This document shows positions 35,863-49,500 of a stretch of DNA of 64,000 bases, in pieces. The stretch is from Sipunculus nudus. Lineage: Eukaryota; Annelida; Sipuncula; Golfingiida; Sipunculidae. Made by a program: the position numbers and the translations under genes. Below the pieces are notes generated by a model. That model did not search any database. It worked only from the letters and a program-made list of their open reading frames with translations, and was not told the origin of the DNA. Every line of letters starts with the position of its first letter. Positions within the stretch are counted from its first letter, which is position 1. Location: assembly GCA_026874595.1 (NCBI GenBank), contig CM049322.1:7988900-8052899 (forward strand). Direction: 5' to 3'.

Positions 35863-36020
35863 ATACATGTAGCTGATCATTTATACACAGGTTATTTATC
35901 TATGTAGGGCTGCATGTAGCTGGTCATTTGTATACGGGTGTGTTTATCTGCATAGGGCTGCATGTAGCTGATCATTTATATACAGGTGTATTTATCTATG
36001 TAGGGCTGCATGTAGCTGAT
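35863..36020. repeat. Minisatellite, about 48-bp unit, three copies
   Basis: 'CATGTAGCTGATCATTTATA' followed by 'CACAGGTTATTTATCTATGT' and AGGGCTG repeats three times, plus a partial fourth start. Confidence 0.8.
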
Positions 36021-37736
36021 CACTAATAGAAGTACGTTTTATGTGTCAGACAAAAGAAAGCTTAAGTACTTATGTACCATATCTGACTTATATTTTGATT
36101 TTTTGTAAAATGTTTTGGTGTTCGTGTTGTGATTCATTATACTGGTCACTGAAAAAAAAATCAAAATCATGTTTTATAAGAAAATAAAAGGAAATTCTAC
36201 AAGTACGTTTAAACATTCCAGTGTTCAACTGATTTCAAATTTTTCATTAATAAATTAATTTTATTTATTAATTTCAAATATTAACGAAGGTCAGAACGTT
36301 TAACAAAGGCATACATATACAAACAGAAATTTGTTGGTGGACACAGATTCTAATCTCCGTCATGAAAAGCAATTGATGATTGTTGTAACCAGTCTATGTA
36401 GAATTAGGCAGGAATGTTTCAGTTCACCATTTCTGTCTCAACGAGTGGTTCAAATATACGAATGTGATCCTGGTGGGCGTAAATGTACTCTGTACTGGTG
36501 CATGTATAAATAAAACTCACCTTGACCTAAACGTGTTTTATGCTGATCGCGTGATATCGCGAAGGTTAACAAGAGATAACAATTTGATTGATGGCTGCTA
36601 CGGTCAGGTTTAAGCATTACATATAGAGTCAATAGAACTTTAATACTGGTTTATGTAAATAAACAACATGGACATAGGCATCTTTACACATGTATTTTGC
36701 ATATATTTGAGAGTACCGCCACATCATTTCCAGGTCAATATAATTCAATTTTGAAAAGAAACATTTTGTCAGAAATCGCCGGTGCAATTTGTTCTGATTT
36801 TCTTTGTAATGTTTTGAACAATACCAGACATCAGTTAGTGCGCAGATATTTTGTTGATAAGAGAAGTCTTTTTGTGTCTTTGTCCTACATTTATGCCAGC
36901 AGTATTGGGTCCATTTTACATACAACAAAGACAAATAACTCATATGAGGGAAATTTTATTTTTTTACATATAAGACGCAAGAAAATTATTATTTAATCCA
37001 TGTATAAACTTATTCAATGGTAGTGTGTTTATTTGATGTCTGATTTTGTGATGTGATAATCACAAGTGCTTGTAATGGGGATACATACCGTTAGAGTTCA
37101 CTTTATCTTAACATTGGCACATATATAAATAAAATGGGTAGTCTCATGTAAAAAACGTGATACAACTCCAATAGTGCATTATCCATTGCATTATCCAAAA
37201 AAATAGTTAACTGGCGCTGTTACACTCACGAAGACAATCAAGTGTTGGGGAAATGTTTAATAAAAAATGTAGGATTTTTTTTTAAATGTTAAAAATAAAA
37301 CGTTTCCGCTTAAACGCTTATAACTTATACACGGAAAATATTTTAATCCCTGGTTGCAATGACGGAATTTATTCCTGGGAAAGATTCTTGCCAAATTCAT
37401 CGTTCATGAAATTTAATCAATGTATAGCATAGACGCTGCTTGTTTAAAAGAATGTCAGGGATTGATAGCATGTTTCACTGCGACGTGCAAAAAGGCAATT
37501 AATTCTACCTATAGGACCCAAATTGCACGATATGTAACGGTTTATTGACAATGTTATTTTGAGATAATAACATTAATGGAATCTCACGCCAATGATAAAC
37601 TATGATGATATGCTGATTTTTATTTTGATAGCACTAGTGTGACTTTTCTGTAGAGGAATACGCATTATCTCATCATTTAATACATTCATTTTGTATATTT
37701 TGCATCATTTGTTATTGTAGTTACCGTGGCAACAAA
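36021..37736. other. Region upstream of NLR2
   Basis: AT-rich; no convincing core promoter. A TTGTTATTGTAG at 37709-37720 could be an acceptor, so a 5' untranslated exon upstream of the NLR2 start is possible. Confidence 0.4.
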
Positions 37737-37809
37737 ATGCTCAAAAAAGTATTCCGCATGTTGGTACCAACGAGAGGAAGGCAAGATGTTGAAGATGAAA
37801 AACAAAACG
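37737..37809 (+). CDS. NLR2 exon 1
   Basis: ATG at 37737 opens MLKKVFRMLVPTRGRQDVED and the exon ends AACG/GTAAGT in phase 1, as NLR1 exon 1 does. Basic, no signal peptide: cytosolic start expected. The open frame extends upstream of the ATG, so a further 5' exon cannot be ruled out. Confidence 0.65.
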
Positions 37810-38613
37810 GTAAGTATTAAAATTTCGTTAATGAAAGAATCAGAAACTTATTGTAAACTTATTGTAAACGTGTGTTTCCATCTACTCTACCAGTAAGTGC
37901 TAGACATTGTTATCATATATATTGAATGTTACAGAAGATCCGGGGCACCGCGAAATTATAATGAAGTACAGAGTGGCGTTGATCCAGAAGATCGACGTCA
38001 CCAATACACTTATCCTGGACCAGCTGGTCCAGGATTGTGTGTTGTCACAGACACAGCTGGCTGCTCTCAAGGTAAGGAAAACCCTCTTCCACAAAGTAAT
38101 GCTGTATGCTGATTGTTACATGCTACATCTACCATGTAACTAGATTTTTATAATAATTATAAAAACTTTGGACCTATTTGTAAGGTCATTTACTGCGTGC
38201 TTTATCAAGTTAATATTCAGTTCCGTATACTGGAACCAACGTGAATATGGATTATTAAAGTGTTCATCAGCTTTACTTAAGTCACTTGAGCTATAGAGAT
38301 GATTACCTGTCCGTTTACGTACCACAACATGATGACGTTAACGTAAGAAAGATTATATTTTGAAGTCAGGCTTTATATTCTGTCATATGATATATAATAT
38401 TTATATTCTGATAATATGTTATTGTAAGCTAAATGCAGCATTCACATAACATTAAAAGTGTCTATGTGTCCTAATTAAGATATTTTCACCCAATTAGTGG
38501 AGAGAAATCATTAGTTCTGTTTGCAAATGTAAACTAAAGCTCAGTTGGGTGACGAAGTCCATGGATCACTTCTTTATCAGAGTAGTGTTTTATTATTATT
38601 ATTATTATATTAA

Positions 38614-38651
<38 letters not shown>

Positions 38652-40441
38652 TTCTGAATACATCTTTCAGGAGAGAAATCCCACCAATGATCGCTTGGTG
38701 TCGTCACTGTTAGATCACCTACACAGAAGGTCTCAGGAAGACTGGGAGACGTTTATGCATTGTCTGTCCACGCACAGCCACGACCACGTGGTACAAGAAA
38801 TTCAGACTGCTGGTAAATTACCTTTCATATAATTAGGCTTAGGGTTAAATTTTAATAAACTGAACAATTTACGCCTTATTAATTGACTACTGTTTTCTTT
38901 TTATTATTAAAGTGCGGGCACAGTAAAGTGTCCTAGCAAGGATTTAAGTATACATGATCGTTATCTTACCAGATTTGATCTGTAGAATGTTTATCCAACT
39001 AGAGACATGTAGGTATGGAAAGTATGTATATATAAGCATGTACATATGATCTGTTTGATATATAAATATTAGAATAAGATTTAAAAAATGATTATGTTAT
39101 GATAGTAGTGTCTATTTATTTAGTCTTTCCTAAATATATTTGATCAAGTTCATTTGGTCTTATATCACATACTTTATATGTAATTAAATATATCTAAACA
39201 AATATATATACATATATACATTTACGTAAGGGATTCATATATTTATATCTTGCCGGTATTTAATTTACAGAGAGAAGACGGAACCAACGATCCAATGCTG
39301 GCCAGGTAATTGCCAGCTTACTTATGTTTGCATAACAGTAGTATTACACATATACAAACCCATACATAAACATTCATTATAGTCTTTATTTAGTAATTTA
39401 GTAATTCATTTATTTGTTTTAGCTAGGATGACCATGGCGATCATCCTTTGTCCGTCATCCGTTCGTCCTTCCTCTGTTAACAAGGTACAAAGCAAAACCA
39501 CTTGATCCAGTACAATCTTAATATTTCGATAGGTCCTCTGGGACCTATATTTTTCATGTTGCGGGCTTTATTGTGTGTTTTAGCACTTAGAAACTCAAAC
39601 TTCTGTTAGTATTTCGGGCTGCGAAACAAAACTTTAGCACTCAACTAAAACACGTGCATCACCTGCAAATATTTCAATGTTACCAGGTAAAAAAATGAAA
39701 ATCGGCCCAGCCAGTTCTTCAGAATACTTGCGGGCATAATAAATCTATATTATGGCTTGTTGAATCGTCTCAGTGATGATTGCCTGGATCCCTCTGAAAT
39801 TCAGTAAGCTTACTGATCGTGGCTAGCCTTTCAGTTTTGCACTACTAGTGGTGCCACACACTTTACCTTTGTTTAGTGCATTTTAGTCATACATCTCAGC
39901 AATAGAAATTTGGTTGGACATGTTACAATTGTAGCTCAGCAAACAACTGCTGTACATTAAATGCATACATTGAACGAAGACGCCTCATTTTGGTCCTTTG
40001 ACAGAGAATCTACAACCAGTGTTCTCAGCAGTGTCTTTTTATACAGCATTGGTGACCGTACTGTAACGCTCTATGACAATTCAAATATTTTCGTCATTTT
40101 GAAAACGCCCCATGGCTTACAAATAAGCTGTCACGTGACAAACATACCTCGCACGGTTGCTGGACGAGAGCTAACTTGCATGCGATACAGTAAATGACTC
40201 GTTACAATAGAGACGCGTTTTCAGTTCAGTTTGTGTGTTCACGTGTATCCTTTTGTATAGATATATCACTCCAAGCCTAATTTATATATTACTGTCTAGT
40301 TACCACGACCAATGCAACGGGATAGGTGAACATTGCAATTCGTTTCCCTGCATGGCTTTATAAGGAACGCCTACCAGCCAAAAATAAATGACTGCTACAT
40401 TTATACATGTGTGACTGTCAGTATCACCATGTAAAAGTCGA

Positions 40442-40505
<64 letters not shown>

Positions 40506-43500
40506 ATATCACTATATCATGGACTGCAGGCACCATATAAACCTTCCTGGGCCGGTGTGATCATCAGTGAACACGCTGCAATGGAGGCAACCTTTACTCT
40601 GTACTTATGTTGCATTTTTCAATTCTTCAATCAGTATTCATTAAAATAGGCTAAAATTAATGTTGAAATATATTTTTTTAACCACATAATGAGTTTGATC
40701 ATATCTCTGTCGGGTAGTTAAGTGTCTGATCCAATCTGAATATATATACGGTGTTGATATAAAGCTTCGTTCACTTGGTCTTGGAGTTCGGGAAGCGGTG
40801 AAATTCGTGTGGGAGCATTTACTTGGTTGCCTCCTTGTTGCAATCGGGGACCGACGATGACAAATCCCGCTAGATTGCGCTGCATCCGTACGTCATGTCA
40901 TGGAGATAGAATTAGGTGGAGAGTCTACTTGCAATGCAAGGCCGATCCGATGTTGCTCGCGATCGTGATAACAAACCTCCCACCTGCATGTGAAAACTTT
41001 ACTTTGGCTACCGGGGCTTGTCTATTGCTCTAGTTTGATCCCTGGTATATTAAGTTGTCATATCAGTCCCCTACCATATAATTTTTTTCCTCTCAGATTA
41101 AATAAATTTGTAATATATTAATTTTAGTTTGCACTGTAGCCTTGTGGGTTACTTGGTATTGAACTACATTTCACTGATGCCAACTAGAGATTTGCTCCCG
41201 TGCGAATTTAAACCGAAAATTGTACAAACACGCCCACTTATATCTTAGCCGAGACAGTTCAATCTTAAGGAGCGGCCTGCTTTGTTCACTGAGAAGTTAC
41301 ACGCAAAGAAATTATATCATAAACTTAATATTTTAGGTGATTTCAGGTATAATATAAAACTATTACTATTATTATATACATGTATGACATTTACACTATT
41401 GTATAGCAGCGGGACTCCAAAGCCATTCGGTATGGCAATCTGTATATAAGAATTCGGTAGGCGGTGACTGCGCATGTGTGTTTTTAATTAGAGAACTCAT
41501 ATCTATTGAATTAAAATTTCGAATTCCATAAGGTTCCATGGCAATTCAGGCTAATCATCCAGCAAATTACTGCTTATGCTTAACTTCCGAAAGCTGCATC
41601 AGACGCAGTAACTGTACTTACTTTTACGAGGACTCGTAATAACGACGGACCGCGAGTACAAGGGGCATTACCAACCCCCAGTATCCCCCCCCCCCTTAAC
41701 AATGAGTAGAAACAAAACCTCGGGGACTGTGAGGCCGGTCTATCTGATGCGTGACGTCGATCCAAGAGCTCTCTCCGTCTAATTTAGTCTCCATGAGCAT
41801 ACATATGGCAGCCAGGTCCCATGGTCATGCGCGGTATGCGGATCCAATTCTCCACTGTAAATTCCATCATTCAAGTAAATGATTTATAATAAAATAACTG
41901 GAGCGAAATAATGATCTTTACCGCTTACCGAATACCATTTATGAAATCACGTAACGCATACCGCGCGGCAAATAAACGCGGGTTATGATCTTTCAAGGAG
42001 TATAGCGTGGAATTGAGTGCAAACATAGCGTCTCATTGCAACCCAAGTCCACATTTTCTTCCCGAACAATATTTGCTCTTTTCTAAAATTTGTCATACAT
42101 TTGGAAAGCGCGGTTAATCTTACCATAATGGATGTGGTAAACCAGGAAGCACTCAACGAGCGCAGACCTCCGCCCAATGCAGTTCCGTTTCTCAATATTG
42201 TCATTACTTTTAAAAGGTTTATTTTATGATATCATGTGGCATATTGATGTATGTCAAATAATATTTAGTATAATGGCACATATAGTGAGATAATTCGATA
42301 TAGTTTCTAGGGTTAGCGGTTAAGATTTGTGCCCTGCTAACGGACGGTCGGACAGACGAAGGACAAAGCGTATTCCTATACCTCAGTGGATTTTATATGA
42401 GCGGTGCTAAAAATTGAAAGTACTGATACTACTGCACGAACGGTATTTGTACACTCCAAATGAAATACAAACTGTTTGAAGCATACGGAAACGAACTCCA
42501 AACACTCAGAAATTGAATGTAATAATTTGAATTTAAAGCGTCAAAGAGACACAAACAACATCATTAAATGGTTTATAATTATGATCACGTGGTTACCAAA
42601 AGACTATTTATAATTAGTGTCTGAAAAGTTGATTAAGCTGGCCCAATCTACCGATTTCTTTCACGACTGGCCGTATTTACGGATTCACTGACTGGCCGTA
42701 TTTACGGATTTACTGACTGCCCGTATTTACGGATTTAATGACTGGCCGTATTTACGGATTTACTTACTGGCCGTATTTACGGATTTACTGACTGGCCGTA
42801 TTTACGGATTTACTGACAGGCCATATTTACGGATTTACTGACTAGTCGTATTTACGGATTTACTGACTGGCCTAATTTCCGGATTTACTGACTGGCCTAA
42901 TTTCCGGATTTACTGACTGGTCGTATTTACGGATTTACTGAGGGGCCATATTTACGGATTTACTGACTGGTCGTATTTACGGATTTACTGACCGGTCATA
43001 TTTACGGATTTACTGACTGCTCGTATTTACGGATTTACTGACTGGTCGTATTTACGGATTTACTGACTGGTCGTATTTACGGATTTACTGACTGGCCATA
43101 TTTACGGATTTACTGACTGGTCGTATTTACGGATTTACTGACTGGTCGTATTTACAGATTTACTGACTGGCCGTATTTACGGATTTACTGACAGGTCGTA
43201 TTTACGGATTTACTGACTGGTCGTATTTACGGATTTACTGACTGGCCGTATTTACGGATTTACCGACTGGTCGTATTTACGGATTTACTGACTGGCCGTA
43301 TTTACGGATTTACTGACAGGTCGTATTTACGGATTTACTGACTGGTGGTATTTACGGATATACTGACTGGTCGTATTTACGGATTTACTGACTGGAGATA
43401 TTTACGGATTTACTGACTGGCCGTATTTACGGATTTACTGACTGGCCGTATTGACGGATTTACTGACAGGTCGTATTTACGGATTTACTGACTGGTCGTA

Positions 43501-46500
43501 TTTACGGATATACTGACTGGTCGTATTTACGGATTTACTGACTGGAGATATTTACGGATTTACTGACTGGCCGTATTTACGGATTTACTGACTGGCCGTA
43601 TTTACGGATTTACTGACTGGTCGTATTTACGGATTTACTGACTGGTCGTTTTTACGAATTTACTGACTGGTCGTTTTTACGGATTTACTGACTGGCCGTA
43701 TTTACGGATTTACTGACTGCCCGTATTTACGGATTTACTGACTGGTCATTTTTACGGATTTACTGACAGGCCATATTTACGGATTTACTGACTGGTCGTA
43801 TTTACGGATTTACTGAGGGGCCAAATTTACGGATTTACTGACTGGCCGCATTTACGGATTAACTGACTGCCCGTATTTACGGATTTACTGACTGGTCGTT
43901 TTTACGGATTTACTGACTGGTCGCATTTACGGATTTACTGACTGGCCGTATTAACGGATTTACTGACTGCCCGTATTTACGGATTTACTGACTGGTCGTT
44001 TTTACGGATTTACTAACTAACCATCGACCAAGATTTCATCAGTTGTTCCTTGAATCATCGCTTATGTAACCTGGAAATTTTAGAATCCATGCATTACTTA
44101 TTTGATTAATGTTGCTAACAGACAAATAAACCAAATCGGCAAAGACATAGCCCTTCCTTGGCGGAAGTAATAATATAATTAAGTGGGGGGCTAAATGACA
44201 CTAGATTGAGTTAAACTTTCAGCGATAGGATCTTTATGACAGATTATTCCTTTCTGGTCCTTTTTATGTCAAATGTTACAAGGTTGACGAAACTGTTGAC
44301 ACCGTCATGTTATTTATATTGATTGGTTTGACACACGACCGTTTATCCTGGAAAAATATTTTGTCACTCATGAAGTTTGGAAACATGGCGTCTCACTATA
44401 ATATAAATTAACACAAATTTTAATATCATTTCAGTTTTGGTCACATTTCCTCCAGTTTATGTTATTCAAGCAATCTCCTGATACTTCAATGCCAAATTCA
44501 CAGATATTGACAAACTTTATTCATTATTTCATATTTCCTCTATTTTATTTAAGGGTGTATCAGGTGATGCAGTGATGGAGGCTGGCCAACTGGAGTCGAA
44601 GAGTCCATTAGGAGCACCACCTGCAGGTAAACGTCAACATACACATCTTTTAACAACAGGTTACGCATGGAGCTGTTTTTAATTAACAGAGCTGTGTAGA
44701 AATAAATTTAAAATACATTATCTGCAGAGCAGGCCTGGCAATTTATGCATTACTTGGGAACAGAACCGTACAAAGTCAAATAAAAAAAACAATAGCCAAC
44801 ATGGCTGCCTCCGACAGTATCCGAGTGAAAACTTCCTGCACTCTTAACCATTGTCAATGTGCACTAACGTGGTTCATTATCAAGGTGCACTTATATGGTT
44901 CATTGTCAAGGTGCACTTACATGGTTCATTGTCTAGGTGCACTTACATGATTCATTGTCAAGGTGCGCTTACATGGTTCATTGTCAAGGTGCACTTACAT
45001 GGTTCATTGTCAAGGTGCACTTACATGGTTCATTGTCAAGGTGCACTTACATGGTTCATTGTCAAGGTGCACTAACATGGTTCATTGTCAAGGTGCACTA
45101 ACGTGGTTCATTGTCAAGGTGCACTTACATGGTTCATTGTCAAGGTGCACTAACATGGTTCATTGTCAAGGTGCATTAACATGGTTCATTGTCAAGGTGT
45201 CCTAACATGGTTCATTGTCAAGGTGCACTAGCATGGTTCATTGTCAAGGTGCCCTAACATGGTTCATTGTCAAGGTGTCCTAACATGGTTCATTGTCAAG
45301 GTGGACTAAAATGGTTCATTGTCAATGTGTACTAACATTGTTCATTGTCAAGGTGGACTAACATGGTTCATTGTCAAGGTGCACTAACATGGTTCATTGT
45401 CATGGTGTCCTAACATGGCTCATTGTCAAGGTGCAGTAACATGGTTCATTGTCAAGGTGCATTAACATGGTTCATTGTCAAGGTGCATTAACATGGTGCA
45501 TTGTCAAGGTGCACTAACATGGTTCATTGTCAAGGTGGACTAACATGGTTCATTGTCAAGGTGCATTAACATGGTGCTTTTTGAAGGTGCATTATCATGG
45601 TTCATTGTCAAGGTGTACTAACATGGTTCATTGTCAAGGTGCACTAACATGGTTCATTGTCAAGGTGCACTTACATGGTTCATTGTCAATGTGCACTTAC
45701 ATGGTTCATTGTCAAGGTGCATTAACATGGTTCATTGTCAAGGTGCACTTACATGGTTCATTGTCAATGTGCACTAACATGGTTCATTGTCAAGGTGCAC
45801 TTACATGGTTCATTGTCAAGGTACACTAACATGGTGCATTTTCAGGGTGCATTAACATGGTTCATAGTCAATGTACACTTACATGGTTCATTGTCAAGGT
45901 GAATTAACATGGTTCATTGTCAGGGTGCACTAACATGGTTCATAGTCAAGGTGTCCTTACATGGTTCATTGTCAAGGTGTACTAACATGGTTCATTGTCA
46001 AGGTGCACTAACATGGTTCATTGTCAAGGTGTCCTTACATGGTTCATTGTCAAGGTGCATTAACATGGTGCTTTTTTAAGGTACATTATCATGGTTCATT
46101 ATCAAGGTGTACTAACATGGTTCATTGTCAATGTGCACTAACATGGTTCATTGTCAAGGTGCACTTACATGGTTCATTGTCAAGGTGCACTTACATGGTT
46201 CATTGTCAAGGTGTCCTAACATGGTTCATTGTCAAGGTGCACTTACATGGTTCATTGTCAAGTTGTACTAACATGGTTCATTGTCAAGGTGCCCTTACAT
46301 GGTTCATTGTCAAAGTGCACTAACATGGTGCATTTTCAGGGTGCATTAACATGGTGCATTGTCAAGGTACACTAACATGGTTCATTGTCAAGGTACACTA
46401 ATATCGTTCATTGTCAAGGTGCACTTACATGGTTCATTGTGTAGGTGAACTAATATGGTTCATTGTCAAGGTGCACTTACATGGTTCATTGTCAAGGTGT

Positions 46501-49500
46501 CCTAACATGATTCATTGTCAAGGTGCACTAACATGGTTCATTGTCAAGGTGTCCTTACATGGTTCATTGTCAAGGTGCACTAACATGGTTCATTGTCAAG
46601 GTGCCCTTACATGGTTCATTGTCAAGGTTTCCTTACACGGTTCATTGTCAAGGTGGACTAACATTGTTCATTGTCAAGGTGTACTAACATTATTCATTGT
46701 CAAGGTGGACTAACATGGTTCATTGTCAAGGTGCACTCACATGGTTCCTTTTCAGGGTGCACTAACATGGATAATTGTCAAGGTGCACTATTATGGTTCA
46801 TTGTCAAGGTAAACTAACATGGTTCATTGTCAAGGTAAACTAACATGATTCATTGTCAAGGTGTCCTAACATGGTTCATTGTCAAGGTGTCCTAACATGG
46901 TTCATTGTCAAAGTGTCCTAACATGGTGCATTTTAAAGGTACACTAACATGGTTCATTGTCAAGGTACACTTACATGGTTCATTGTAAAGGTGCACAAGC
47001 ATGGTTCATTGTCAAGGTGAACTAACATGGTTCATTGTCAGGGTAAACCTACATGGTTCATTGTCAAGGTACACTAACATGGTGCATTTTCAGGGTGCAT
47101 TAACATGGTTCATAGTCAATGTACACTTACATGGTTCATTGTCAAGGTGAATTAACATGGTTCATTGTCAGGGTGCACTAACATGGTTCATAGTCAAGGT
47201 GTCCTTACATGGTTCATTGTCAAGGTGTACTAACATGGTTCATTGTCAAGGTGCACTAACATGGTTCATTGTCAAGGTGTCCTTACATGGTTCATTGTCA
47301 AGGTGCATTAACATGGTGCTTTTTTAAGGTACATTATCATGGTTCATTATCAAGGTGTACTAACATGGTTCATTGTCAATGTGCACTAACATGGTTCATT
47401 GTCAAGGTGCACTTACATGGTTCATTGTCAAGGTGCACTTACATGGTTCATTGTCAAGGTGTCCTAACATGGTTCATTGTCAAGGTGCACTTACATGGTT
47501 CATTGTCAAGTTGTACTAACATGGTTCATTGTCAAGGTGCCCTTACATGGTTCATTGTCAAAGTGCACTAACATGGTGCATTTTCAGGGTGCATTAACAT
47601 GGTGCATTGTCAAGGTACACTAACATGGTTCATTGTCAAGGTACACTAATATCGTTCATTGTCAAGGTGCACTAACATGGTTCATTGTCAAGGTGAACTA
47701 ATATGGTTCATTGTCAAGGTGCACTTACATAGTTCATTGTCAAGGTGTCCTAACATGATTCATTGTCAAGGTGCACTAACATGGTTCATTGTCAAGGTGC
47801 ACTAACATGGTTCATTGTCAAGGTGTCCTTACATGGTTCATTGTCAAGGTGCACTAACATGGTTCATTGTCAAGGTGCCCTTACATGGTTCATTGTCAAG
47901 GTTTCCTTACACGGTTCATTGTCAAGGTGGACTAACATTGTTCATTGTCAAGGTGTACTAACATTATTCATTGTCAAGGTGGACTAACATGGTTCATTGT
48001 CAAGGTGCACTCACATGGTTCCTTTTCAGGGTGCACTAACATGGATAATTGTCAAGGTGCACTATTATGGTTCATTGTCAAGGTAAACTATCATGGTTCA
48101 TTGTCAAGGTAAACTAACATGGTTCATTGTCAAGGTGTCCTAACATGGTTCATTGTCAAGGTGTCCTAACATGGTTCATTGTCAAGGTGTCCTAACATGG
48201 TGCATTTTAAAGGTACACTAACATGGTTCATTGTCAAGGTACACTAACATGGTTCATTGTAAAGGTGCACAAGCATGGTTCATTGTCAAGGTGAACTAAC
48301 ATGGTTCATTGTCAGGGTAAACCTACATGGTTCATTGTCAAGGTACACTAACATGGTGCATTTTCAGGGTGCATTAACATGGTTCATAGTCAATGTACAC
48401 TTACATGGTTCATTGTCAAGGTGAATTAACATGGTTCATTGTCAGGGTGCACTAACATGGTTCATAGTCAAGGTGTCCTTACATGGTTCATTGTCAAGGT
48501 GTACTAACATGGTTCATTGTCAAGGTGCACTAACATGGTTCATTGTCAAGGTGTCCTTACATGGTTCATTGTCAAGGTGCATTAACATGGTGCTTTTTTA
48601 AGGTACATTATCATGGTTCATTATCAAGGTGTACTAACATGGTTCATTGTCAATGTGCACTAACATGGTTCATTGTCAAGGTGCACTTACATGGTTCATT
48701 GTCAAGGTGCACTTACATGGTTCATTGTCAAGGTGTCCTAACATGGTTCATTGTCAAGGTGCACTTACATGGTTCATTGTCAAGTTGTACTAACATGGTT
48801 CATTGTCAAGGTGCCCTTACATGGTTCATTGTCAAAGTGCACTAACATGGTGCATTTTCAGGGTGCATTAACATGGTGCATTGTCAAGGTACACTAACAT
48901 GGTTCATTGTCAAGGTACACTAATATCGTTCATTGTCAAGGTGCACTAACATGGTTCATTGTCAAGGTGAACTAATATGGTTCATTGTCAAGGTGCACTT
49001 ACATAGTTCATTGTCAAGGTGTCCTAACATGATTCATTGTCAAGGTGCACTAACATGGTTCATTGTCAAGGTGCACTAACATGGTTCATTGTCAAGGTGT
49101 CCTTACATGGTTCATTGTCAAGGTGCACTAACATGGTTCATTGTCAAGGTGCCCTTACATGGTTCATTGTCAAGGTTTCCTTACACGGTTCATTGTCAAG
49201 GTGGACTAACATTGTTCATTGTCAAGGTGTACTAACATGGTTCATTGTCAAGGTGGACTAACATGGTTCATTGTCAAGGTGCACTCACATGGTTCCTTTT
49301 CAGGGTGCACTAACATGGATAATTGTCAAGGTGCACTATTATGGTTCATTGTCAAGGTAAACTATCATGGTTCATTGTCAAGGTAAACTAACATGGTTCA
49401 TTGTCAAGGTGTCCTAACATGGTTCATTGTCAAGGTGTCCTAACATGGTTCATTGTCAAGGTGTCCTAACATGGTTCATTGTCAAAGTGTCCTAACATGG

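Larger units (their letters stand above)
39561..42664. other. NLR2 intron 4, left of the 25-bp satellite
   Basis: Holds (TA)n at 40444-40501 and a reverse family A fragment at 42295-42395. At 41490-42210 there is a less AT-rich block with a short minus-strand open frame (41983-42204) that matches nothing recognised. No further NLR2 exon was found. Confidence 0.45.

Noticed and set aside
36697-36996. 99-codon + frame upstream of NLR2
   Set aside because: No recognisable domain, no splice context or paralogue, and a similar-sized frame on the opposite strand.
41490-42210. Less AT-rich block with a short minus-strand frame as a gene or rRNA fragment
   Set aside because: No recognisable protein motif or rRNA signature; kept only as an intron description.
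42665-44017. CRISPR-like regular array
   Set aside because: Units of 25 bp abut each other with no unique spacers, and the genome is eukaryotic. It is a satellite.
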